From: DATNPH01 sp036703315
Lineage (GTDB): Bacteria; Cyanobacteriota; Cyanobacteriia; Cyanobacteriales; Coleofasciculaceae
Direction of reading: 5' to 3'
Length of the DNA: 31,197 nucleotides
Assembly (NCBI GenBank): GCA_036703315.1
Contig: DATNPH010000079.1
Coordinates: 1 to 31,197 of the forward strand
The stretch's first letter is position 1. Each line of letters opens with the position of its first letter. Shown here piece by piece: positions 24,076-31,197 of the stretch. Under the pieces are notes generated by a model. The model had not been told where the DNA came from, ran no database searches, and worked only from the letters and a program-made list of their open reading frames with translations. A program made the translations under genes and the position numbers.

Positions 24076-25227
24076 TTGAAATATGCCTTGGTTCATGAGT
24101 GGTTGACGCCCAAAGCAACTGGCGGCTCAGAACTGGTAGTTCAAGAAATCTTGAAGCACATTGATGCCAGTCTTTATGCCCTGATTGATTTTGAATCTAC
24201 CAATCCTCAGAGTTATCTGTTTGGGCGTTCGATTGGCACAACTTTCCTGCAACATTTGCCCTTTGCCCGCAACGGTGTTCAGAAATATCTGCCGTTCTTG
24301 CCGTTAGCGATCGAACAACTGGACTTACGCGAGTATGATGTCATCCTCTCGTCCTCCCACGCTGTTGCTAAGGGAGTTCTTGCTAGCCCACAACAACTGC
24401 ACATCTGCTACTGCCATACACCGATGCGCTACATCTGGGACTTAACTTTTGATTATTTACGCAGTAGCTCTATGGGACGTGGTCCTCAAGGTCTAATTAC
24501 GCGGTATATGCTTCATCGTTTGCGTCAGTGGGATGTCCTTTCGGCAAACCGAGTAGATTACTTTATTGCTAACTCTCAGCACACGGCACGCCGCATCTGG
24601 CGCTGCTATCGCCGTCATGCGGACGTTATTTACCCACCAGTCAATATTGAACGATTTCCCTTCCAGGAGCAAAAAGAAGATTTTTATCTCACAGTCTCCC
24701 GCTTAGTAAGTTACAAGCAAATCTCTTTAATTGTTCAAGCATTCAATCAACTGGGACACCCGCTCGTTGTAATCGGTGACGGTCCTGAGTTGGAGGCGAT
24801 TCACAAACTGGCACAACCTAATGTACAAGTGCTGGGATTTCAGCCAGACTCTGTGGTTGAGCAGTACATGGCACAAGCCAAAGCATTTGTGTATGCAGCC
24901 TGCGAAGATTTTGGCATTGCCTTAGTGGAAGCCCAAGCTTGTGGCACACCAGTCATTGCCTATGGTGCTGGTGGTGCACTAGAAACAGTTCAAGATTTTC
25001 AGCAACATCCAGGCAGCAGTACGGGTCTATTTTTTTCAAGCCAAAGTACAACGGCTTTGATCGAAGCAGTAAAAACGTTTGAGGCGTTGAAAGGGGCGTT
25101 GAGTCCACAGAGGTGCCGATTAAACGCTGCCAAGTTTGCTCCCACAATTTTTAGCCAACGCTACCTAACTTTTCTGGAGCGCTGCCAAGAAAACCACCAA
25201 TCTCGATTTTCCCCTGACAAATTCTAG
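24076..25227 (+). CDS. GT4 glycosyltransferase (mannosyltransferase-like)
   Basis: The 383-residue GT-B enzyme adds a sugar from a nucleotide donor to a lipid-linked oligosaccharide at the cytoplasmic face of the membrane. The N-terminus KYALVHEWLTPKATGGSE contains the glycine-rich acceptor loop. SSHAVAKGV, CYCHTPMRYIWD and IANSQHTARRI are typical of the WbaZ-like group, and the C-terminal domain has the EX7E motif (CEDFGIALVEAQACGTPV). TTG at 24076 starts it; MKYALVHEW is the usual family start. The downstream sugar-phosphate transferase, gmd and fcl place it in an exopolysaccharide locus. The sugar it transfers (mannose or fucose by context) is inferred. Confidence 0.88.
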   Translation: MKYALVHEWLTPKATGGSELVVQEILKHIDASLYALIDFESTNPQSYLFGRSIGTTFLQHLPFARNGVQKYLPFLPLAIEQLDLREYDVILSSSHAVAKGVLASPQQLHICYCHTPMRYIWDLTFDYLRSSSMGRGPQGLITRYMLHRLRQWDVLSANRVDYFIANSQHTARRIWRCYRRHADVIYPPVNIERFPFQEQKEDFYLTVSRLVSYKQISLIVQAFNQLGHPLVVIGDGPELEAIHKLAQPNVQVLGFQPDSVVEQYMAQAKAFVYAACEDFGIALVEAQACGTPVIAYGAGGALETVQDFQQHPGSSTGLFFSSQSTTALIEAVKTFEALKGALSPQRCRLNAAKFAPTIFSQRYLTFLERCQENHQSRFSPDKF

Positions 25228-25306
25228 TTTCCAGATTGCTATTCGCCGTAGCAAGCGTCTTGTGGCTTTATGATCGTGACGGTGTGGTGTGAAGTGAAGG
25301 AGTAAG

Positions 25307-26038
25307 ATGACTGCCGAAAGCCAACTTATCTCCGTCAAGATGTTGAGAGCGTTCGTGAAGCGAGGTTTTCAGCCACTCGTATCGCGAAGCAGACGCAGAG
25401 GTCTGTCTCGGCATCGCTTGGACGGAGAATTCGCCAAGCGGCTGTTTGATGTCATGTTTTCGCTATTAGTTCTGATTTTGTTTTTTCCGGTTTACCTGCT
25501 ATTGGCAATACTCATTGCTATCAGCTCACCTGGACCAATTTTTTATGTTCAGGAGCGCGTGGGTAAAGACTACAAGCCTTTTGGCTGCCTTAAATTCAGA
25601 ACAATGGTAGAAAACGCAGATGATATGTTGATAGATATGATGTCAAGGTCACCGCATCTGCGTGAGGAATTTGAGGATAACTTCAAGCTCAAGAAAGACC
25701 CTAGAATTACTGGAATAGGAAAATTTCTTAGGTTCACTAGCCTTGACGAATTTCCTCAGTTTTGGAATGTTCTTAAGGGAGATATGAGTGTTGTTGGTCC
25801 ACGACCTTTAGTGCCGGAGGAACTACCAAAATATGGACATCATATGGACAGAATTTTGACAATTAGACCGGGAATTACCGGCTTATGGCAAGTTTCTGGT
25901 CGCAATGATATTCCCTACCCGCTTCGGGTTCAGATGGATGTTTATTACGTCAACTACCGAAATTTTTGGCTGGATTTATGGATCATTGTCAAAACGATTG
26001 GTGTAATTGTTGTCCCTAAAAATAATGGTGCCTACTGA
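25307..26038 (+). CDS. Initiating undecaprenyl-phosphate sugar phosphotransferase
   Basis: The 243-residue enzyme transfers a sugar-1-phosphate to undecaprenyl phosphate and so starts a repeat unit of a surface polysaccharide. It has one re-entrant or membrane helix (about 48-72) and the bacterial sugar transferase domain: SPGPIFYVQERVGKDYKPF, KFRTM (96-100), the catalytic DE pair (Asp147-Glu148, LDEFPQFWNVLKGDMS), VGPRP, and PGITGLWQVSGR. It lacks the N-terminal four-helix domain of WbaP-type enzymes, so it is of the short type. The first about 40 residues are basic. ATG 25307 lies 79 bases after the GT4 gene in the same direction. Confidence 0.93.
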   Translation: MTAESQLISVKMLRAFVKRGFQPLVSRSRRRGLSRHRLDGEFAKRLFDVMFSLLVLILFFPVYLLLAILIAISSPGPIFYVQERVGKDYKPFGCLKFRTMVENADDMLIDMMSRSPHLREEFEDNFKLKKDPRITGIGKFLRFTSLDEFPQFWNVLKGDMSVVGPRPLVPEELPKYGHHMDRILTIRPGITGLWQVSGRNDIPYPLRVQMDVYYVNYRNFWLDLWIIVKTIGVIVVPKNNGAY

Positions 26039-26080
26039 AGCAAGACAAGTTTAGTTAAGGCATCAGATTTTTGGACCTAA

Positions 26081-26130
26081 GTGGAGTGAGTCTAAAGAAG
26101 ACGGTGACAACCTCTTTAGGTTTACTGCAC
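26081..26130 (+). promoter_or_regulatory. RNA stem-loop between sugar transferase gene and gmd
   Basis: Arms 26081-26097 and 26114-26130 can pair over 17 positions with one G-G mismatch and three G-U pairs, around a 16-base loop. There is no T-run after it, so it looks more like a processing or stability element than a terminator. Confidence 0.4.
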
Positions 26131-26269
26131 TCTTCATAAGGCTGAAAATTTTAAGCTAACTTAGGAAGTGATTCGTCCATTTTCCATCTCTCATCTTTGA
26201 GAGGTTAGCTACAGTAATCAAGCATCACCTGTATTAAGGTGCCCATATTTGTCACAGGAAGATTTAAGA

Positions 26270-27349
26270 ATGACGCAACGCAAGCGAGCACTAATAACTG
26301 GCATCACAGGTCAAGATGGCTCCTATTTGAGTGAGTTCTTACTTGAAAAAGGCTATGAAGTTCACGGTATCATTCGGCGGACTTCAACCATTAATACTGA
26401 CCGGATTGACCATATTTATGTGGACCCTCACAATGAAGAGGCTCAATTGTTTCTCCACTACGGCGACTTAACGGATGGCGTAACTCTACGCCGGATTTTA
26501 GAGAAAGTTCAGCCAATGGAAATATACAACTTGGGTGCTCAATCCCATGTGCGTGTCAGTTTTGACTCACCAGAATACACAGTTGATACTGTGGGGATGG
26601 GTACGCTGCGGATCCTAGAGGCAATTCGAGACTACCGACAGCGTACCAATATTGATGTACGTTTCTATCAGGCAGGTTCTTCTGAGATGTTTGGAAAAGT
26701 ACAGGAGGTACCCCAGAAGGAAACGACACCGTTTTATCCACGTAGTCCCTACGCTTGTGCCAAGGTTTATGCTCACTGGCAAACGGTGAATTACCGCGAG
26801 TCCTACGGGATGTTTGCGTGTAATGGGATACTTTTTAACCACGAATCGCCCCGTCGCGGTGAAACGTTTGTCACGCGTAAGATTACAAGAGCGATCGCCC
26901 GGATTGTTGCTGGTCACCAGAAAAAACTTTACCTTGGTAATCTTGACGCTCAGCGAGATTGGGGGTATGCCAAAGACTATGTCAAGGCGATGTGGCTGAT
27001 GCTACAGCAGGATGAGCCGGATGATTATGTCGTCGCTACGGGTGAAACCCACTCAATTCGTGAATTTCTAGATATATCCTTTGGTTATGTAAATCTGGAT
27101 TGGCACGATTATGTGGCGTTCGACGCACGCTATCTACGCCCCACTGAGGTGGATTTGCTGATCGGTGACCCCACGAAGGCAAGGCAGAAGTTGGATTGGG
27201 AACCTTCGGTGACCTTTGAGCAGTTAGTGGTTTTAATGGTTGAAGCTGACTTGCGAGCCCTAGGCTTGACTTCACCTAACGGTAATAGTTCGCAGCTATT
27301 GGATGATAATGCCTATATTCGTCAGAGCGTGGGCAGCATGGTTGATTGA
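26270..27349 (+). CDS. gmd: GDP-mannose 4,6-dehydratase
   Basis: The 359-residue short-chain dehydrogenase turns GDP-mannose into GDP-4-keto-6-deoxymannose, the first step to GDP-L-fucose and GDP-rhamnose. It has the NADP-binding ITGITGQDGSYL (9-20), the NLGAQSHVRVSF block (88-99), Ser-Ser-Glu of GSSEMFG (137-139), and catalytic Tyr161 with Lys165 (YACAK). NHESPRRGETFVTRK is the GMD signature. A TTG at 26249 is in frame, but the ATG at 26270 has AGGAAG eight bases upstream and is the better start. fcl follows in the same direction after 235 bases. Confidence 0.96.
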   Translation: MTQRKRALITGITGQDGSYLSEFLLEKGYEVHGIIRRTSTINTDRIDHIYVDPHNEEAQLFLHYGDLTDGVTLRRILEKVQPMEIYNLGAQSHVRVSFDSPEYTVDTVGMGTLRILEAIRDYRQRTNIDVRFYQAGSSEMFGKVQEVPQKETTPFYPRSPYACAKVYAHWQTVNYRESYGMFACNGILFNHESPRRGETFVTRKITRAIARIVAGHQKKLYLGNLDAQRDWGYAKDYVKAMWLMLQQDEPDDYVVATGETHSIREFLDISFGYVNLDWHDYVAFDARYLRPTEVDLLIGDPTKARQKLDWEPSVTFEQLVVLMVEADLRALGLTSPNGNSSQLLDDNAYIRQSVGSMVD

Positions 27350-27442
27350 GCTGACGAGCCAATAACTGAAAGTTGCTAGATAATCAAATCGTAACTGATT
27401 GCTAATACCAATTCACTAACTGCTTGGTATGTATCACCCTTG

Positions 27443-27505
27443 AAATGGGAATAATGGGAAATTGAGAATTGTTTAAAAAATACTCTTCAATTCCAATTCC
27501 CATTT
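27443..27505. repeat. 10-bp inverted repeat in the gmd-fcl spacer
   Basis: AAATGGGAAT (27443-27452) pairs with ATTCCCATTT (27496-27505), with extra AATT-rich pairing inside. It may be an RNA structure between gmd and fcl, or a decayed repeat element. A common cyanobacterial TAATACCAATTC segment starts nearby at about 27403. Confidence 0.6.
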
Positions 27506-27584
27506 ACGAGGGAACATCTCTAGCAGATAAAAATAGAAATGGTATAAAAAAGTTTCTGAAGCTGGGTAAGGATGGCAACTCCAA

Positions 27585-28529
27585 ATGGCAACTTTAGATT
27601 TGAGTAAAAAAAGGATTCTGGTCACAGGTGGGGCAGGATTTCTAGGGCGTCAGGTGATACAGCAACTGTGTAAAGCAGGGGCAGAGCCAGAGAAGATTAC
27701 AGTGTCCCGCTCAAGGGAGTATGATCTCCGTTCCCCGGAAGCCTCCCAACAAGTAGTTCAGCAGCAGGACATAGTGATTCACTTGGCTGCCCACGTAGGT
27801 GGCATTGGGCTGAATCGGGAAAAGCCAGCCGAATTGTTTTACGACAACTTAATGATGGGGACGCAGCTAATTCATGCGGCATATCAAGCTGGTGTCGAAA
27901 AGTTTGTTTGCGTTGGCACCATCTGCTCGTACCCCAAATTCACGTCAGTTCCCTTCAAAGAGGATGACCTCTGGAATGGCTATCCAGAGGAAACAAATGC
28001 TCCTTACGGCATTGCCAAAAAAGCCCTCTTAGTTCAACTTCAAGCTTATCGGCAGCAGTACGGCTTCAATGGCATCTATCTGCTGCCAGTAAATTTATAC
28101 GGTCCTGAGGATAACTTCGACCCTAACAGTTCCCACGTCATCCCAGCGTTAATTCGCAAGGTTCACGAAGCCCAACAAAAGGGACTTCATCAGTTGTCAG
28201 TCTGGGGTGATGGTACCCCCACTCGGGAGTTTCTTTACTCAACTGATGCTGCACTAGGTATTGTTATGGGTACCCAGCGCTACAATGAGCCGGAACCTGT
28301 CAACCTGGGAACAGGTTATGAAATCTCTATCTACGACTTAGTTACTCTCATCTGTGAATTGATGGAATTCGAGGGCGAAATTGTTTGGGAAACGGATAAG
28401 CCTAATGGTCAGCCTCGCCGCTGTTTAGATACAGAACGGGCTAAGCAAGCTTTTGCCTTTACTGCCCAAATGGACTTCAAGGAAGGGCTAAAAACTACGA
28501 TTGACTGGTATCGGCAACATGCTGCATAG
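27585..28529 (+). CDS. fcl: GDP-L-fucose synthase
   Basis: The 314-residue epimerase-reductase makes GDP-L-fucose from the Gmd product using NADPH. It shows GGAGFLG (15-21), HLAAHVGGIG with NREKPAELFYDNLMMG, the active-site VGTICSYP (Cys114), catalytic Tyr141 and Lys145 (YGIAKK), and SHVIPALIRKVHEA with the catalytic His. The VWGDGTPTREFLYSTD block is diagnostic. Together with gmd it supplies GDP-fucose to the nearby polysaccharide genes. ATG 27585 is used; a nearby ATG at 27572 is out of frame and stops after 11 codons. A hairpin follows the stop codon. Confidence 0.95.
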   Translation: MATLDLSKKRILVTGGAGFLGRQVIQQLCKAGAEPEKITVSRSREYDLRSPEASQQVVQQQDIVIHLAAHVGGIGLNREKPAELFYDNLMMGTQLIHAAYQAGVEKFVCVGTICSYPKFTSVPFKEDDLWNGYPEETNAPYGIAKKALLVQLQAYRQQYGFNGIYLLPVNLYGPEDNFDPNSSHVIPALIRKVHEAQQKGLHQLSVWGDGTPTREFLYSTDAALGIVMGTQRYNEPEPVNLGTGYEISIYDLVTLICELMEFEGEIVWETDKPNGQPRRCLDTERAKQAFAFTAQMDFKEGLKTTIDWYRQHAA

Positions 28530-28531
28530 CC

Positions 28532-28556
28532 GTTGGGTAGGCATTGCCTACCCAAC
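28532..28556 (+). terminator. Hairpin directly after fcl
   Basis: A perfect 11-bp stem GTTGGGTAGGC / GCCTACCCAAC with a 3-base ATT loop begins three bases after the fcl stop and is followed by CCTTTC. It resembles the dispersed GTAGGGTGGGC-type repeat and may act as a terminator or transcript-end guard. Confidence 0.6.
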
Positions 28557-28625
28557 CCTTTCAACACGAACAAATGAACTAGGATTTCAGAGGCTAAAAG
28601 CTGCTCCCACCACAGAGTGTAAAGT

Positions 28626-28970
28626 ATGACTTCAGGCTATCATCAACAACAGCAACCTGTTTGGACAGTCAAAATGCTGTATACCATCTTTGAACAATTC
28701 GTAGAAGAAAATCCCGTGAGTGTGATGGCGCGAGGACTAATGGAGCGTGTGTTTGCCCCAGAACGCATGGATCGATTATTTGAAACTAGTCAAAGCAATG
28801 GCATCACCCCTTACCCTAGCTACAATATCTACTGGAACTGTTGCTTCCCAGGTGTCAGTTCGACTACTCTGACGAACCTATGTAGCATCGTATTAGGCAT
28901 TTTTGTAATCAAAACTGCCTCTAATTTTCCTAAAAACAAACTTCTAAGAAGGACCCAAGAATTTGTCTAA
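28626..28970 (+). pseudogene. 5' fragment of an IS4-like transposase
   Basis: The first about 54 residues (HQQQQPVWTVKMLYTIFEQFVEENPVSV and ARGLMERVFAPERMDRLFE) match, from memory, the N-terminus of a cyanobacterial IS4-type transposase. A real transposase of this type would be about 400 residues or more with a DDE catalytic core. Here the similarity ends near 28790, and the remaining about 60 codons look random with a hydrophobic stretch. No DDE domain or second IS end is visible, so it is a solo remnant. It lies at the right edge of the polysaccharide locus. Confidence 0.55.
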
Positions 28971-29002
28971 GAATCGGGAATCTCGTAAAAAAATTATACT
29001 AA

Positions 29003-29605
29003 TTGCGTAAAAGAGGGTTTTTAATTATTAACGGTATCGAACATCCGCTAAGCAAAGCAGAACTACGCCGATCACTTTTAACAGCACGGCAGTCCATGCC
29101 AACTGAAGAATGGCGGGGAAAGAGTGATCACATCTGTAATCACCTGCAATCCTCACCTCTGTTTACCTCAGCTAAGACAATCCTGGCTTATTTTAGTTTT
29201 CGTCAAGAACCAGATCTCAATCCTCTATTTGTAGATTCTAGCCACCGTTGGGGATTTTCTCGTTGTGTTGGTGACTGCCTCAACTGGCATATCTGGAAAC
29301 CCGGAGATTTATTACAAAAAGGACGATTTGGTATTCTTGTACCCGACTTATCTACTCCAAAATTAAAGTCAACTGAAGTAGATTTAATTCTCGTACCAGC
29401 TGTTGCTTGTGATGAGCAAGGATATCGATTGGGTTACGGCGGTGGTTTTTATGATCGGATGCTCAGTTCAGCCGAATGGGCATCGAAACCTACCATAGGG
29501 ATTGTATTTAACTTTGCTTATTTGCCCAAATTACCTATCGATAAGTGGGACAAAGTCTTGCAATCTGTTTGTACAGAAACGGGATTTAATATTGTGAAAT
29601 TTTAA
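29003..29605 (+). CDS. 5-formyltetrahydrofolate cyclo-ligase
   Basis: The 200-residue enzyme uses ATP to convert 5-formyl-THF to 5,10-methenyl-THF in cytosolic one-carbon metabolism. It contains the N-terminal KAELRRSLLTARQSM, the LAYFSFRQEPDLNPL block and the canonical YRLGYGGGFYDR motif (141-152) before the C-terminal TIGIVFNFA strand. The length is usual for the family. The TTG at 29003 is the only standard start codon upstream of the family core, so translation may start there. No clear ribosome site is seen. A sugar ABC permease begins 17 bases after its stop. Confidence 0.9.
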   Translation: MRKRGFLIINGIEHPLSKAELRRSLLTARQSMPTEEWRGKSDHICNHLQSSPLFTSAKTILAYFSFRQEPDLNPLFVDSSHRWGFSRCVGDCLNWHIWKPGDLLQKGRFGILVPDLSTPKLKSTEVDLILVPAVACDEQGYRLGYGGGFYDRMLSSAEWASKPTIGIVFNFAYLPKLPIDKWDKVLQSVCTETGFNIVKF

Positions 29606-29621
29606 ATTTAAAACATAACTA

Positions 29622-30494
29622 ATGATAAAAGTTCACAACCTGCAAAATTCAAATATTAAAATTATTTGGATGTATGTACTCTTAGGAGCAATTGCCTTCG
29701 GGATGCTCTTCCCCTTACTGTGGCTAACCAGCACATCGTTGAAATCTCCAGCAGAAAACATCTTTGAATTTCCCCCTCAGTTGTTACCGAGTCAGCCGAC
29801 CTTCCACAATTTCCTAACAGTCTGGCAAAGCAAACCCTCTGAGCAGTATCTATTTGATAGTCCTTTTGGACAGTACCTGTTTAACAGTACTATCATTGCT
29901 GTTCTAACCGTAAGCTTAAATCTTTTGTTCTGCTCCCTAGCTGCTTACCCCCTAGCGCGGCTAGACTTCCAGGGGCGCAACTTGATTTTCACCGGGATCG
30001 TTTCTACCATCATGATCCCCTTCCAGATTGTGATGATTCCTCTCTATATCTTGACGGTACAACTAGGTTTAAGAAATACCTATTTGGGCGTTATTTTCCC
30101 CAGCCTAGCTTCTGCCTTTGGTATTTTCCTATTGCGGCAAGCCTTTCAAAGTGTTCCTCAGGAATTAGAAGAAGCTGCTCGACTCGATGGCTGTTCTGAG
30201 TTGGGATTATGGTGGTACGTAATGCTACCATCGATTCGTCCGGCACTGGTAACGTTGACAATATTTGCTTTCATCGGTTCTTGGAGCGATTTCCTTTGGC
30301 CTTTGATTGTTCTGGATCAACCGGAGTATTACACCGTTCCTTTGGGCCTTGCAACTTTCGCTGGTAATCGTGACTTTGATTGGCGTCTGATTGCAGCAGG
30401 CTCAGTCATCTCCATTGCGCCAGTACTCATGTTCTTCCTCTTCCTGCAGCGCTACATTGTACCAACAGATACTGACAGTGGGGTTAAAGGTTAA
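29622..30494 (+). CDS. MalG-type carbohydrate ABC transporter permease
   Basis: The 290-residue inner-membrane protein has about six transmembrane helices: about 14-34, 90-112, 120-145, 150-172, 205-230 and 255-280. The cytoplasmic EAA loop that contacts the ATPase reads EEAARLDGCSELGLWWYVMLP (about 185-205). The N-terminal TSLKSPAENIFEFPP segment is typical of MalG-like subunits of CUT1 sugar importers. Its usual partners (binding protein, MalF-type permease, ATPase) are not in the window. The substrate cannot be inferred. It is convergent with the rRNA operon and ends before a strong shared terminator. Confidence 0.92.
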   Translation: MIKVHNLQNSNIKIIWMYVLLGAIAFGMLFPLLWLTSTSLKSPAENIFEFPPQLLPSQPTFHNFLTVWQSKPSEQYLFDSPFGQYLFNSTIIAVLTVSLNLLFCSLAAYPLARLDFQGRNLIFTGIVSTIMIPFQIVMIPLYILTVQLGLRNTYLGVIFPSLASAFGIFLLRQAFQSVPQELEEAARLDGCSELGLWWYVMLPSIRPALVTLTIFAFIGSWSDFLWPLIVLDQPEYYTVPLGLATFAGNRDFDWRLIAAGSVISIAPVLMFFLFLQRYIVPTDTDSGVKG

Positions 30495-30516
30495 AAACTT
30501 TTTAATAGTTATAGCC

Positions 30517-30551
30517 AAAAGCCTCAATCGGTGGAGTGGATTGAGGCTTTT
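30517..30551 (+). terminator. Strong bidirectional terminator
   Basis: A perfect 13-bp stem AAAAGCCTCAATC / GATTGAGGCTTTT (arms 30517-30529 and 30539-30551) has T-runs on both strands. It lies between the ABC permease stop and the 5S rRNA 3' end, so it can end transcription from both sides. Confidence 0.93.
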
Positions 30552-30563
30552 GTGAGAGTAATA

Positions 30564-30683
30564 ACCTGGCACTGAGCTATTTTCCCGTGGAGCAACCCCC
30601 AGAGTATCTTCGCCGCAGCAACGTTTCACAATCCGAGTTCGGGATGGAGTCGGTGTGGTTCCATCGCGCCCTTAGCACCAGGA
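30564..30683 (-). rRNA. rrf: 5S ribosomal RNA
   Basis: The minus strand reads TCCTGGTGCTAAGGGCGC at the 5' end and closes with GCCAGGTT, giving the terminal helix of 5S rRNA at about 120 bases. The conserved ATCCCGAACTC loop is present. The ends are set by the terminal helix and are good to a few bases. Confidence 0.95.
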
Positions 30684-30694
30684 AAGTTTGGAAA

Positions 30695-30758
30695 GCTAAT
30701 GGCTAATGGCTAATGGAAAGTTGTTCATACCCATGAGCTATTAGTGATTAGCCATTAA
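30695..30758. repeat. Heptamer (GCTAATG)x3 and inverted copy in the 23S-5S spacer
   Basis: Three GCTAATG units (30695-30715) face an inverted copy ATTAGCCATTA (30748-30758). Together they can form a hairpin in the pre-rRNA spacer between 23S and 5S. Confidence 0.8.
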
Positions 30759-30800
30759 ACAAAACCTTCAAGACTGCATAGCAATTAGTATTAGTTTCAA

Positions 30801-31197
<397 letters not shown>

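Noticed and set aside
30402..30629. Minus-strand 75-codon frame over the 5S 3' end and permease 3' end
   Set aside because: It spans a terminator and an rRNA gene, so translation is not expected.

Overview
This window is chromosomal DNA from a phycobilisome-bearing cyanobacterium, probably filamentous or of a related large-genome type. The evidence is a CpcT-type phycobilin lyase, the sulfolipid pair sqdB/sqdX, the cyanobacterial families DUF3038 and DUF4335, a Yfr1 small RNA in its classic place between guaB and trxA, many GCGATCGC (HIP1) octamers, and many short heptanucleotide tandem repeats (STRRs). I cannot name the genus from sequence alone.

Layout. 1-1719 holds the start of trxA, the Yfr1 RNA and guaB3, all on the minus strand. 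2108-8804 is on the plus strand: a small hypothetical gene, mutS2 with an unusual insert between Walker A and B, the DUF3038-DUF4335 pair, and a DUF4349 lipoprotein. 8836-9410 is a minus-strand pair of unrecognised genes with an ATGA overlap. 9862-12279 is sqdX and sqdB (minus), which make sulfoquinovosyldiacylglycerol. 12753-16902 holds cpcT (minus), def, a small membrane protein, an FHA-PrsW fusion protease and a ferritin-like diiron protein (minus). 17138-19892 holds a secreted pentapeptide/TPR protein, SufE and a CobW-family GTPase. 19893-20640 is a poorly coding stretch, followed by a YdcF-like membrane protein (minus).

22124-28970 looks like accessory DNA for surface polysaccharide. It contains a galE pseudogene with an internal deletion, a coiled-coil protein, a small lipoprotein, a GT4 glycosyltransferase, a short initiating sugar-phosphate transferase, gmd and fcl (the GDP-mannose to GDP-L-fucose route), and a truncated transposase. 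29003-30494 has 5-formyl-THF cyclo-ligase and a lone MalG-type sugar ABC permease. These converge through a shared strong terminator on the end of an rRNA operon (5S and the 3' part of 23S, minus strand).

The main points for a second look are the Yfr1 RNA, the decayed galE (both ends readable, middle missing, frame lost), and the repeated presence of heptamer STRRs at sensitive positions: inside the MutS2 ATPase, against the sqdX and FHA-PrsW start codons, and in the 23S-5S spacer. I did not find a clearly new multi-gene defence or biosynthetic system.
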